A DNA stretch of 64,000 nt from Lacrimispora sphenoides JCM 1415 (GTDB taxonomy: Bacteria; Bacillota; Clostridia; Lachnospirales; Lachnospiraceae): positions 3,980,501 to 4,044,500 of the forward strand of contig NZ_LT630003.1 in assembly GCF_900105615.1 (NCBI RefSeq). The letters are read 5' to 3'. Below, piece after piece: positions 9,105-17,819 of this stretch. Position numbers and translations under genes: made by a program. Under the pieces are notes generated by a model. That model did not search any database. It saw nothing but the letters and a program-made list of their open reading frames with translations, and had not been told where the DNA came from. How positions within the stretch are numbered: the stretch's first letter is position 1; each line of letters starts with the position of its first letter.

Positions 9105-11210
9105 TTATATCTTATCCAGATAATGTTTGAAATATTGGTTTAAATACTGGGAAACCAAAGCTCTTATCTCCTCTTTTCCCCCATGTCTCACCGCTTCTAA
9201 AAACTCTTCCTCCTCGATCAGCCGCTCACTTAACACACCCAGGATATCACTGTTTTCTACCTCATGATCACCCTTTGGTACCAGCATGATTAATACAACG
9301 CATACCCCCCTAAAATAAGGGTCGCTGAATGGCTCTCCATCCTTTGTCTGGCACACCGAAAACACCGGCTTTACCACTCCTTCCGTCCTGGCATGGAGCA
9401 GGGCAAAGCTTAAGTCCGGAAATATCTGGCTGCACAGCCGTTCTCTCCTCATTAGATCCTCTTGAATGATGCTCTGCCGTTCCGGATAGGCAGCCAGCTT
9501 CTCGCTGACAGCAATCAGCAGTTCCTCAAAGGTAATCCCATTATTTACCCTCTGGTATTCCATAAGTCGGATGACATTTTTTATCTGAACGGCAATAAAA
9601 TTCACCTGGTCTAATTGAATGGTAAACTCCTTGTTATCCTGTTTTTTAGGCATAAATTCACACCGGCGTACCTTTCCTGCAATCTGCTCCATATCCTCAG
9701 CAGGAAGCAGGGGGCTTACATACAGGATATCAGCCTCCTCCTTAATGGGTATGGTGGATACAAAGAAATCCGTCTTGCTCAGCACGTAGGGAGATAGATC
9801 CGTCATTCCATAGACCGATAACTCCACCCTGTCTGCAAAATCCCTGGCAACCTTGGAAGACATAAGCCGTGAGATTCCGATCCCGCTGGCGCAGACGATC
9901 CCTATATTCACCTTTCTCCGGCTTTCCTTCCTGCTTTCCATCCGAACCTCTGCCGCACCGAAATGAATGGCAAGAAACCCAATCTCTGATTCCGGCACTT
10001 CATATCCATACCGCCCTTCGATTACCTTCGCAACGGTTCTGCACCGTTCAAATATGACCGGATAATCCTGCTTAATCTGTTCCAGCAAGGGATTCTGGAT
10101 CTTCATGCCATTGGTTAAGCGGACCAGAGTCGGTTTAAGATGGGCAATCAAGCCCTGGATTACAAATTCCTCATCCTGCTTTAGCAGATAGGCAATGCTG
10201 TCGTCATAGCAGTCGATCATCTCATTGACCACATCCCACAGTTCTCTGGATTCCTCTATTTCACTTCTTGACTTCTCATCAATATTCAGCTGCTGGATTT
10301 TGGAACCTTTAATATGCAGACAAATATAGGCACACTCAATTTCCGGGATCTGAATCTGAAATTCAGCTTCCAGGGATTGGGTGATTCTCTTTGCCAGATC
10401 ATAATCCTGATCATTTTGCAAACTGTCCGTCATGAGGGGGTTTTCCTCAATGATCTCCTGCCTTCGGATCCGGTTCACAGCAATTGCCACATGGATCACC
10501 AGTCCAAGATAAGAATCCTGGGTTAAATTGAGAATGCGTTTATCCCGGATTCTTAAGATGCAGGCTGTCACCCTTTTTACAATATCGTCATCTAAGATCC
10601 GGTAGATGTTACGCTCACTTTTATTCTGAATCACATTTAATACGGACTGGTTCCTGTCTTCATACATCTCCTGTATGATCTCCGTATGGATGTTTTCATC
10701 AATAAACACGCGCAGGGCACGGCGGAAATCCCGTTCGCTGCCCTCAATAAATACACCATATCCAGGTTTTCTCTTAATCTCCAGATGATACTTGTGAAAC
10801 CACTCTTTTACCACCTCTAAATCCGAACTGACGGTGGCCTCGCTGACTCCAAATAAATCGCTGTAGTAATACAGCTTTTTTAAGGTCTTATCCTTGAGAA
10901 TCTCAAGAGTCAGACGCTTCTGGCGTTCGATCCGGTCAGAAACATCAAGAGCATCATCCTCTTCCAGTTCAGCCTTTAGGGCTTCCATCTGATCTTTATC
11001 TCCCTCCAGCCAGATTCCGGTTCCCGTTTTTGAGCAAAAGGTGAGTCCGTATTTTTTTAACACTCTGGGAATATACTCCAGCTCCCTTTGTACCGTTCTT
11101 TTGCTGATGTGGATCTGATCCGCGAGCTGCTTAACGGGAACGGGTCCGTCCTCATTAAGAAGGGCCAGGACGATCTGCTGCATCCTGGGTGTAAAATCAT
11201 GAACTGCCAT
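9105..11210 (-). CDS. PRD-containing transcriptional activator with EIIB- and EIIA-like domains (MtlR/LicR type)
   Basis: 701 residues. Domain order: DeoR-like HTH (about 1-70) and a second HTH, two PTS regulation domains (about 200-310 and 325-430), an EIIB-like domain with Cys in VCASGIG, and a C-terminal EIIA-2-like domain with His in LLHAR. Phosphorylation of these His and Cys residues by the PTS would set activity, as in MtlR. The ATG at 11210 has GGGAGG 8 nt upstream and overlaps the EIIBC gene by 14 nt; a GTG three codons earlier lies inside that ribosome site. Its probable targets are the twin operators at 9022-9046 and 14308-14331. Confidence 0.92.
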   Translation of the reverse strand: MAVHDFTPRMQQIVLALLNEDGPVPVKQLADQIHISKRTVQRELEYIPRVLKKYGLTFCSKTGTGIWLEGDKDQMEALKAELEEDDALDVSDRIERQKRLTLEILKDKTLKKLYYYSDLFGVSEATVSSDLEVVKEWFHKYHLEIKRKPGYGVFIEGSERDFRRALRVFIDENIHTEIIQEMYEDRNQSVLNVIQNKSERNIYRILDDDIVKRVTACILRIRDKRILNLTQDSYLGLVIHVAIAVNRIRRQEIIEENPLMTDSLQNDQDYDLAKRITQSLEAEFQIQIPEIECAYICLHIKGSKIQQLNIDEKSRSEIEESRELWDVVNEMIDCYDDSIAYLLKQDEEFVIQGLIAHLKPTLVRLTNGMKIQNPLLEQIKQDYPVIFERCRTVAKVIEGRYGYEVPESEIGFLAIHFGAAEVRMESRKESRRKVNIGIVCASGIGISRLMSSKVARDFADRVELSVYGMTDLSPYVLSKTDFFVSTIPIKEEADILYVSPLLPAEDMEQIAGKVRRCEFMPKKQDNKEFTIQLDQVNFIAVQIKNVIRLMEYQRVNNGITFEELLIAVSEKLAAYPERQSIIQEDLMRRERLCSQIFPDLSFALLHARTEGVVKPVFSVCQTKDGEPFSDPYFRGVCVVLIMLVPKGDHEVENSDILGVLSERLIEEEEFLEAVRHGGKEEIRALVSQYLNQYFKHYLDKI

Positions 11211-12543
11211 CTTCTCCACCTCCCATTAACCAGTTCAGGAGTTCCTTATAGCCAGACATATCCGTGAGATTATTGACTGTAAAGCATGGTTTATCAAGTC
11301 CTGACAGGGAACGGGCAAAATCCTTTTGACATACAATCGCATCCGCATCAGGCGGAATGCGGTCAGCCGATACATGAAATACTTCAATACCTGTTAAGCC
11401 TTCTAACTTCAGCCTTTTCTTAAACAGCGCGCTGGCCATGGCACTGGAGCCCATGCCAACATCGCAAACAAAATAGATTTTGGCATGTTCCATTTTCTTC
11501 ATTGGCATCCCTTCATCTTTCTGTAGTATTTCTTCTTCGGCAATAGTTTTTAGTTTCTTTCCAGACATAATCAGGCAGGACAGGAGGCAAGTTACCCCGG
11601 CAGATACAAATATCCCCATAAGGATTCCAAGCCAATGCTTTTTGTCTGCCATAATCATGATCGTGATGATACTTCCGGGAGAAGCCGGTCCCAGAAGCCC
11701 GCTTCCAGTAACCATGAAACAGTAATTTCCCGCAATGCTGCCGGCTATGGCAGCAGCTAATAACCGGATATCTGACAGCACATAAGGAAAGTAAACCTCA
11801 TGGATGCCGCCCAGGGACTGAATAATAAGGCTGGAAAGCATTTGCTTTCTCATATTCCGGTAAACCAGGGCATAGGCAAGGAGAATTCCAAATCCCGGAC
11901 CCGGATTGGTCTCTAAGAGAAATAGGATGGAGCTTCCCTGCGTTTTCATCTGCTCCAATCCCAGGGGAAGGAAAAAGCCGTGATTGATCCAGTTATTAAA
12001 GAAAATGATTTTTAATGGTTCTACCACAAAGCTGATGAAAGGGATGACTCCCTTTGCGATCATTAGTGATAAGCCGTTTCCCAGAAAGGTGAGCAGCCAT
12101 GCGGCCACTGGTACCAGCGTGTAATGGGTAAGTGCTCCGGCTAATAATCCAAGCCCTGATATATATAGGTTGCTAAAGAGCATCTCAAACCCGGACGGTA
12201 TCCGGTGCTTGATCCGGTCCAGACCCCTCCGGGATAAAAAACCGGCGGTGCTGCCTGCTATGGCTGATAAAATCATGGCTGAAGCAGGTTCTGCCATGAC
12301 AACAGCAGAAGCGGCAAGGGTGCCCGCTAAACCGCCGACATCCCCGCCGCACATCGTGCCTGCTTTGTATCCCATAAATATTGGAATTACCAGAAAAGAT
12401 AATATATTAGACATTTCAGGCAGGTATTTATTCTGGAATATCACTGCCGATAAGACTGACAGCAGCCCGGCTGTCACAAACAAAGGTATGCACTCGGCAA
12501 TTACTCTGCTGTAATATTTCAGTATTCTCCCCGCAAACTTCAT
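11197..12543 (-). CDS. PTS EIIC-EIIB protein, mannitol family, diverged copy
   Basis: 448 residues. About eight hydrophobic segments form the EIIC part, with the family motifs NNWINHG, NPGPG and GGIHEVYFPYVL. A linker leads to an EIIB domain with phospho-Cys C360 in CDVGMGSSAM. It is a paralogue of the upstream EIICB (12784-14175) but shorter and diverged. It lacks a fused EIIA and must use the separate EIIA at 8471. The gene overlaps the activator gene by 14 nt. Whether it transports, senses or pairs with the other EIIC is open. Confidence 0.88.
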   Translation of the reverse strand: MKFAGRILKYYSRVIAECIPLFVTAGLLSVLSAVIFQNKYLPEMSNILSFLVIPIFMGYKAGTMCGGDVGGLAGTLAASAVVMAEPASAMILSAIAGSTAGFLSRRGLDRIKHRIPSGFEMLFSNLYISGLGLLAGALTHYTLVPVAAWLLTFLGNGLSLMIAKGVIPFISFVVEPLKIIFFNNWINHGFFLPLGLEQMKTQGSSILFLLETNPGPGFGILLAYALVYRNMRKQMLSSLIIQSLGGIHEVYFPYVLSDIRLLAAAIAGSIAGNYCFMVTGSGLLGPASPGSIITIMIMADKKHWLGILMGIFVSAGVTCLLSCLIMSGKKLKTIAEEEILQKDEGMPMKKMEHAKIYFVCDVGMGSSAMASALFKKRLKLEGLTGIEVFHVSADRIPPDADAIVCQKDFARSLSGLDKPCFTVNNLTDMSGYKELLNWLMGGGEDGSS

Positions 12544-12598
12544 TGATATAATTCCCCTTTTGAATCCGTATACAGTAGTTTATTGTACCGTAAGTCCA

Positions 12599-12722
12599 CA
12601 GTGCAGCTGGTAAAACCGTAGGTTTTACCAGCTCACGGGCATTCGCCCTATGAAATAAGGCAGATATAAGATTTCTTATGTGCAGGCACAACGAAATTTT
12701 ATACCTGTCTTATTTCGCACTG
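12599..12722. repeat. Palindrome-rich element able to fold as a four-way junction
   Basis: The gap between the two EIIC genes holds nested inverted repeats. CAGTGC (12599-12604) pairs with GCACTG (12717-12722) and encloses three hairpins: an 11-bp perfect stem (12606-12616 with 12622-12632), GGGC/GCCC (12637-12640 with 12645-12648), and a 24-bp near-perfect stem (12652-12675 with 12693-12716). No T-run follows on either strand, so it is not a simple terminator. It could be a MITE-like repeat or a structured RNA within the PTS transcript. No coding capacity was seen here. Confidence 0.55.
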
Positions 12723-12783
12723 CTCATTGCTTTCGTGTACATTATACCATGATTCACAATCGGATACCAGGAAGGGTGTCTAT

Positions 12784-14175
12784 TTAATCTGTTTGTTTAT
12801 TTTTTAACGTTTCTACCAGTTCATCATATTCCGGTGCCGCCATAAAATTAGTGATTAAAATCAGTTCCGCCTCAGGATTGCTGCGGGACGCGCGCTCTTT
12901 CAGTTCTTTATGAGTTACCACAATCTGAGCATCCTTAGGAATGGAAGATACGGGTGAATGCACCACCTCAATATCCCCGAATCCTGCTGCCGCCAGCTTT
13001 TTCTTTAATATGGTAGCGCCCATAGCGCTGGAGCCCATGCCTGCATCACAGGCAAACACAATTTTTTTAATGGGTCCGGCTGGCATAACTTTTTTCTCTT
13101 GAGTCTGATTTCCTTTAGACTCCTGCTTCATTTGTTTCACTTTTTCCGTTGACTCTTCCAAATCCCCGCCTTTTCCTGAAAACCGCAGCAAGGGAAGTGC
13201 GACCAGGAAGGAAACCACAGCTGCCACCGTAACACCGGCTAATACTCCAAAGTATCCGCCTCTTGGTGTCATTGCAAGAACAGCAAGGATGCTTCCAGGA
13301 GATGCGGGTGAAGTCAGTCCAACACCAAGGAGCTGGAATACGAAGATTCCGCTGGCTCCGCCTGATACCACCGCCAGAAGTAAAAGGGGATTCATCAGTA
13401 TGTATGGGAAATAGATCTCGTGGATTCCGCCTAAAAAGTGAATGATAATTGCGCCGGGAGCTGAGCTTTTTGCTGATCCTTTTCCTGCAAGGCAGTAAGC
13501 CAGTAAAACACCAAGTCCTGGACCCGGATTCGCCTCAAGAAGAAAGAATATGGATTTTCCGATTTCCTCCACCTGCTGGATTCCCATAGGAGACAGGATT
13601 CCATGGTTAATGGCATTGTTAAGGAACAGGATCTTGGCAGGTTCAATAAAAACGCTTGCCAGCGGAAGCAGCCTGTGATCCACAAAGAAACCAACTCCGG
13701 ACTCCATCACCCGGTTCATCACCTCAACAAAAGGAGCAACTCCCTTTAAGGCGATCGCCGCCAGGATGGCACCGATGATGCCGAGGGAAAAGTTATTTAC
13801 CAGCATCTCAAATCCGGCAGGGATCTTGCTCTCGATCTTTCGGTCAAACTGCTTGATCACCCAGGCACTGACAGGTCCTACGATCATTGCCCCCATAAAC
13901 ATAGGAATACTGGAGCCAACAATCACGCCCATGGCTGTGATTGCACCGATGACGCCGCCACGTTGTCCGTAGACTACTGAACCGCCTGTATAAGCAATAA
14001 GCAGCGGCAGCAGCATGGAAACCATAGGGGAGACCAGGGCACCAATTGCTTCATTTGGATACCAGCCGGTCGGAATAAACAATGCCGTAATCAGTCCCCA
14101 TGCAATAAATGCACCGATGTTCGGCATTACCATACCGCTTAAAAAGCGGCCAAATACTTGTACCTTCTCTTTCAT
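12784..14175 (-). CDS. PTS EIIC-EIIB protein, mannitol family
   Basis: 463 residues. The EIIC part has the family motifs NNAINHG, NPGPG and GGIHEIYFPYIL; the EIIB domain has phospho-Cys C376 in CDAGMGSSAM. The ATG at 14175 has GAGGG upstream; a GTG at 14190 is part of that ribosome site. It is the first gene after the operator-bearing promoter at 14262-14331, followed by the diverged EIIC-EIIB and the PRD activator. It would import and phosphorylate a hexitol or related sugar with the EIIA at 8471. Confidence 0.92.
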   Translation of the reverse strand: MKEKVQVFGRFLSGMVMPNIGAFIAWGLITALFIPTGWYPNEAIGALVSPMVSMLLPLLIAYTGGSVVYGQRGGVIGAITAMGVIVGSSIPMFMGAMIVGPVSAWVIKQFDRKIESKIPAGFEMLVNNFSLGIIGAILAAIALKGVAPFVEVMNRVMESGVGFFVDHRLLPLASVFIEPAKILFLNNAINHGILSPMGIQQVEEIGKSIFFLLEANPGPGLGVLLAYCLAGKGSAKSSAPGAIIIHFLGGIHEIYFPYILMNPLLLLAVVSGGASGIFVFQLLGVGLTSPASPGSILAVLAMTPRGGYFGVLAGVTVAAVVSFLVALPLLRFSGKGGDLEESTEKVKQMKQESKGNQTQEKKVMPAGPIKKIVFACDAGMGSSAMGATILKKKLAAAGFGDIEVVHSPVSSIPKDAQIVVTHKELKERASRSNPEAELILITNFMAAPEYDELVETLKNKQTD

Positions 14176-14261
14176 ATTACATACCCTCACTTATTTATAT
14201 AGTATTTGCTGCATGATCCGTGTCAGGTATGATTGGCCAATCAATTCCTTTCGATAGCCTT

Positions 14262-14331
14262 ATTATAATCAATGTCAACTTCAGATTTCAACCGGAAGAA
14301 ACAAGGATTTGGCGCTAGTTTTAGTGCCAAA
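14262..14331 (-). promoter_or_regulatory. EIICB operon promoter with upstream palindromic operator
   Basis: Minus strand: -35 TTGAAA (14286-14291), 18-bp spacer, -10 TATAAT (14262-14267). The palindrome TTTGGCGCTA-GTTT-TAGTGCCAAA (14308-14331) ends 16 bp upstream of the -35, the same arrangement as at 8976-9046. It is the likely binding site of the locus activator. Confidence 0.72.
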
Positions 14332-14430
14332 CCTTAAAAAGCCTGAATCCCCTGTCCCATTGTTTCCTCAGATTCTCTGCAATCAGCAAAAACATTGCCC
14401 TGAGAATCAGTCTGACTGTAGATACCAATA

Positions 14431-14479
14431 GAAAAAAAGATGCCGCAAGGCAGCTGTAACCAGCTGATCTTGCGGCATC
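14431..14479 (-). terminator. metK terminator
   Basis: An 11-bp stem, GATGCCGCAAG (14439-14449) with CTTGCGGCATC (14469-14479), is followed on the minus strand by seven Ts. It lies just past the metK stop at 14497. Confidence 0.88.
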
Positions 14480-14496
14480 TATCTTATACATGAAGA

Positions 14497-15684
14497 TTAT
14501 AAATATTTTTTTAAAAGTGAAACTTTATCAAGCTTCTCCCATGGAAGGTCTAAGTCATTTCTACCAAAATGTCCGTAAGCTGCCGTCTGTTTGTAGATCG
14601 GGCGGCGTAAATCCAGCATCTTGATGATTCCTGCGGGACGCAGGTCAAAGTTTTCCCTGATGATCTCCACAAGCTTTTCATTGCTTAATTTTCCGCTTCC
14701 GAAAGTATCCACCATAACGGAAGTAGGATGTGCCACACCGATGGCATAGGAAAGCTGGATCTCACACTTGTCAGCCAGCCCTGCTGCTACGATGTTCTTT
14801 GCTACATAACGTGCCGCATAAGCAGCGGAACGGTCTACCTTGGTGCAGTCCTTACCGGAGAATGCTCCGCCGCCGTGGCGTGCATAGCCGCCGTAGGTAT
14901 CTACGATGATCTTACGTCCGGTTAGGCCGCTGTCTCCGTGAGGTCCGCCGATTACAAAGCGTCCGGTAGGATTAATGAAGAAATTGGTCTTCTCATCCAC
15001 CAGCTCTGCAGGCAGAACTTCATCAAATACATATTTTTTAATATCCGTGTGAATCTGCTCCTGGCTCACGTTCTCATCATGCTGAGTGGATAAAACCACC
15101 GCATCCAAGCGGAGAGGATTGCCGTTCTCATCATATTCCACGGTTACCTGGGTCTTTCCGTCGGGACGGAGGTAAGTAAGGGTTCCATCCTTGCGTACCT
15201 TGGTAAGCCGAAGGGCCAGCTTGTGAGCAAGGGCGATGGGGTATGGCATATACTCCTCGGTTTCATTGCTGGCAAAGCCAAACATCATCCCCTGGTCTCC
15301 TGCTCCGATGGCATCGATCTCTTCATCAGACATCTTATGTTCCTTTGCTTCCAGGGCCCGGTCAACGCCTAAGGCAATGTCAGCGGACTGCTCGTCCAAA
15401 GCTACGATCACTCCGCAGGTATCGCAGTCAAACCCGTATTTTGCACGGTCATAGCCGATTTCCCTTACGGTCTCTCGTACTACTTTCTGTATGTCTACGT
15501 AGGCATGGGTCGTTATTTCTCCCATAACCATAACAAGACCTGTAGTACAGCAGGTTTCACAAGCCACACGGCTCATGGGATCCTGCTTTAACATCTCGTC
15601 TAAAATCGCATCAGAGATCTGGTCACACATTTTATCCGGATGTCCTTCTGTAACGGACTCGGATGTAAATAATAATTTTTCCAT
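14497..15684 (-). CDS. metK: S-adenosylmethionine synthetase
   Basis: 395 residues, the normal length. It makes SAM from methionine and ATP in the cytosol. Signature segments present: [16 protein letters not shown] near the N-terminus, [12 protein letters not shown] (ATP-binding hexapeptide region) and [19 protein letters not shown]. The leader carries a SAM-I riboswitch and its terminator, so expression is shut off when SAM is abundant. It is a single-gene unit with promoter, riboswitch and terminator all visible. Confidence 0.98.
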   Translation of the reverse strand: MEKLLFTSESVTEGHPDKMCDQISDAILDEMLKQDPMSRVACETCCTTGLVMVMGEITTHAYVDIQKVVRETVREIGYDRAKYGFDCDTCGVIVALDEQSADIALGVDRALEAKEHKMSDEEIDAIGAGDQGMMFGFASNETEEYMPYPIALAHKLALRLTKVRKDGTLTYLRPDGKTQVTVEYDENGNPLRLDAVVLSTQHDENVSQEQIHTDIKKYVFDEVLPAELVDEKTNFFINPTGRFVIGGPHGDSGLTGRKIIVDTYGGYARHGGGAFSGKDCTKVDRSAAYAARYVAKNIVAAGLADKCEIQLSYAIGVAHPTSVMVDTFGSGKLSNEKLVEIIRENFDLRPAGIIKMLDLRRPIYKQTAAYGHFGRNDLDLPWEKLDKVSLLKKYL

Positions 15685-15720
15685 GTTGTCATTTCCTCCT
15701 TGATATCACATGGGGGAATA

Positions 15721-15752
15721 ACAAAAAGAAAAGTCCGCAGCAACGCGGACTT
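15721..15752 (-). terminator. Riboswitch-controlled terminator of metK
   Basis: AAGTCCGC (15731-15738) pairs with GCGGACTT (15745-15752) and is followed by a TTTTCTTTTT tract on the minus strand. It sits between the SAM aptamer and metK and is the expression platform. Confidence 0.88.
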
Positions 15753-15772
15753 GATTCAACAATGTATCAAAT

Positions 15773-15903
15773 CCTCTTATTGCTCGATTTCTCGCTCAGG
15801 TTGGCACCTTCCAACCGCTCATTTCTGGCCTAGGCCATCATTTTCGGTCGGGGTTGCCGTGACTTCACAGATCCTTTGTATCTCCATCACTCTGAATAAG
15901 GGA
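15773..15903 (-). promoter_or_regulatory. SAM-I (S-box) riboswitch
   Basis: On the minus strand the P1 strands CTTATT and AATAAG enclose S-box landmarks: CAGAGTGATGGAG, GTGAAGTCACGGCAACC, GGAAGGTGCCAACCTG and GAGCGAG. The order and spacing match the S-box family, which binds SAM and forces termination. Location upstream of metK agrees. Confidence 0.95.
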
Positions 15904-15957
15904 TATTACGTACTTTTCATTTGTTATTCAATTGTAAGCTGTTTCTAGTGCATGTAT

Positions 15958-15986
15958 ATTTTAACGTATTTAAAAACGGCTGTCAA
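15958..15986 (-). promoter_or_regulatory. metK promoter
   Basis: Minus strand TTGACA (15981-15986), 17-bp spacer, TAAAAT (15958-15963), about 50 nt upstream of the riboswitch aptamer. Confidence 0.75.
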
Positions 15987-16021
15987 GGGAATTCTATTCA
16001 TTGCATCCATGGATAAAGTTC

Positions 16022-16050
16022 TTGCAAAAATTTTATCCATAATGTATAAT
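16022..16050 (+). promoter_or_regulatory. Promoter of the glycine riboswitch / symporter transcript
   Basis: TTGCAA (16022-16027), 17-bp spacer, TATAAT (16045-16050), upstream of the glycine aptamer. Confidence 0.75.
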
Positions 16051-16123
16051 GACGCTATTCTTTAAATGTTCGCCAAATGAAATCTGTGGAATGCGCTCAG
16101 CGCAGACCGTGGACGGATGGCAC

Positions 16124-16200
16124 TCTGGAGACATCTGCAGCTATGCAGGGGCCGAAGGGGCAAGCGCTTAGGCGCGAAACTCTCAGGCAAAAGGACAGAG
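16124..16200 (+). promoter_or_regulatory. Glycine riboswitch (gcvT type), apparently a single aptamer
   Basis: The conserved core is present: CTCTGGAGA, then GGGGCCGAAGGGGCAAGC, GCGAAACTCTCAGGCAAAAGGACAGAG. CTCTG (16124-16128) and CAGAG (16196-16200) form P1. The stretch 16080-16120 does not show a second aptamer core and may be the ghost stem seen in single-aptamer types. The gene behind it is an AGCS symporter, a known partner of this riboswitch. Confidence 0.92.
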
Positions 16201-16280
16201 GCGATTTTTTCCCTTTCTTTTTGGAATATCGCATGATCTCTGTTTTTTTGTGAGCGGGAGTATATCCTGCTCTTTTTTTT
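16195..16280 (+). terminator. Two tandem terminators forming the glycine riboswitch expression platform
   Basis: First hairpin: ACAGAGGCGAT (16195-16205) can pair with ATCGC (16228-16232) and CTCTGT (16238-16243), then seven Ts (16243-16249); it uses the 3' strand of aptamer P1, so the two are exclusive. Second hairpin: GAGCGGGA (16252-16259) pairs with TCCTGCTC (16265-16272), followed by eight Ts. Confidence 0.75.
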
Positions 16281-16315
16281 ATCAAAAAACATGAAGGAAG
16301 GGAAGTAAAAAACCA

Positions 16316-17701
16316 ATGCAAGCAATTAATGAATTTTTCAACAAGCTGGACTCAGCCATTTGGGGGTTACCCATGATTGTGTTGCTGTTTGGCACTCACT
16401 TATTTTTGACCGTACGCACAGGCTTTATCCAGCGCAAAACCTTTACAGCCATTAAGTTGTCTGTAACAAAAGACCCTGATTCACCAGGTGAGGTCAGCCA
16501 GTTTCAGGCGCTGACTACTGCCCTTGCTTCTACCATCGGTACCGGCAATATTGTGGGAGTTGGCACGGCGGTGTTCTTAGGCGGCCCGGGTGCTGTTCTC
16601 TGGTGCTGGCTCACAGGTGTATTCGGCATTGCTACCAAATATTCAGAATCCCTGATCGCAGTTAAATATCGTGTGCAGACAAAGGATGGACGAATGCAGG
16701 GAGGTGCCATGTATGCACTGGAGCGCGCACTGGGCTTAAAGTGTCTGGGCGTACTCTTTGCACTGTTCGCCCTGTTTGCTTCCTTTGGTATTGGAAGCGG
16801 GACTCAGATCAATGCCATCGCTGAGATTATTGAAAACAACGTGCCGCTGCCGATCCCGCGCATTGCAATCGGTCTTGTCTTCGGTGTGATTACTGCTGTG
16901 GTTATTATCGGCGGCATCAAGTCCATCGCAACGGTGTGTGAGAAGCTTGTACCATTTATGGCGGCTTTCTATGTGGCAGGCTGTCTGATCATTCTTAGTA
17001 TCAATGCTGATTTCATCCTTCCTGCACTGAAGGCAATTGTGACCCTGGCCTTTAAACCCGGTGCGGTTGCAGGCGGTCTGGTTGGCCGGGGTATTATGCT
17101 TGCCATGCAGTACGGCATTGCCCGCGGCTTATTTTCCAATGAGTCCGGTATGGGTTCCGCGCCGTTAGTCGCTTCGGCTGCGCAGACACGTAATCCGGTG
17201 CGTCAGGCGCTGGTTTCCTCAACCGGAACCTTCTGGGATACGGTTGTTGTCTGCCTTATGACTGGTCTGGTCCTTGTTACGACCATAATGAAAAACCCGG
17301 ACATCAACATGGATATGATACAAAACGGCGGACAGATGACAACCGCTGCATTCAGTCAGATTCCTGTGCTTGGGCCGGTGATCCTGGTAGTTGGAATCAT
17401 TACTTTTGCTTATTCCACCATTCTAGGCTGGTCTTATTACGGGGAACGATGCTGCGAGTACTTATTCGGCGCCAAGGGAATGCTACCTTATAAAATTATC
17501 TTCGTGTCAATCGTAGTTGTCGGTCCTGTACTGTCTTTGGATCTGGTATGGACGATTTCAGACATCCTAAACGCACTGATGGCGATTCCCAATCTTGTGG
17601 CTGTTCTGCTTTTATCGGGCGTTGTGGCAAAGGATACAAAGTACTATCTGAGCCACTTAGATGAAAGGGACGAAACACCGATTCCGGTCATAGATAAATA
17701 A
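16316..17701 (+). CDS. AGCS family sodium:alanine/glycine symporter
   Basis: 461 residues with about ten or eleven hydrophobic segments. Family signatures present: GTGNIVGVGTAVFLGGPGAVLWCW and NESGMGSAPLVASAAQT (in parts). It co-transports a small amino acid with Na+ across the plasma membrane. The upstream glycine riboswitch points to glycine as physiological substrate or signal. The ATG at 16316 follows GGAAGGGAAG. It is a single-gene transcript closed by the hairpin at 17707-17797. Confidence 0.94.
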   Translation: MQAINEFFNKLDSAIWGLPMIVLLFGTHLFLTVRTGFIQRKTFTAIKLSVTKDPDSPGEVSQFQALTTALASTIGTGNIVGVGTAVFLGGPGAVLWCWLTGVFGIATKYSESLIAVKYRVQTKDGRMQGGAMYALERALGLKCLGVLFALFALFASFGIGSGTQINAIAEIIENNVPLPIPRIAIGLVFGVITAVVIIGGIKSIATVCEKLVPFMAAFYVAGCLIILSINADFILPALKAIVTLAFKPGAVAGGLVGRGIMLAMQYGIARGLFSNESGMGSAPLVASAAQTRNPVRQALVSSTGTFWDTVVVCLMTGLVLVTTIMKNPDINMDMIQNGGQMTTAAFSQIPVLGPVILVVGIITFAYSTILGWSYYGERCCEYLFGAKGMLPYKIIFVSIVVVGPVLSLDLVWTISDILNALMAIPNLVAVLLLSGVVAKDTKYYLSHLDERDETPIPVIDK

Positions 17702-17706
17702 CAACT

Positions 17707-17797
17707 AAAAACCTCCTGCCTTTTCGGGGCTGCTAAAAAATAATTCTTCTATAATAAATGAATTATCTTGCAGTCCGCGTAAAGCAGGAGGTTTTTT
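17707..17797. terminator. Bidirectional terminator between the symporter and ABC operons
   Basis: AAAAACCTCCTGC (17707-17719) is the inverse of GCAGGAGGTTTTT (17784-17796), enclosing about 64 nt. A-rich and T-rich ends suit both strands, ending the converging symporter and ABC permease transcripts. Confidence 0.75.
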
Positions 17798-17819
17798 ATT
17801 ATCTTTTCCAGCAAAGCCA

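Noticed and set aside
12428..12691. 87-residue minus-strand frame between the EIIC genes
   Set aside because: It covers the palindromic element and the EIIBC start, with no ribosome site or family likeness.
15773..15903. T-box leader
   Set aside because: No T-box consensus; the S-box landmarks and metK context are complete.
16080..16123. Second glycine aptamer upstream of the first
   Set aside because: The conserved core bases are not found; treated as a ghost or linker region.
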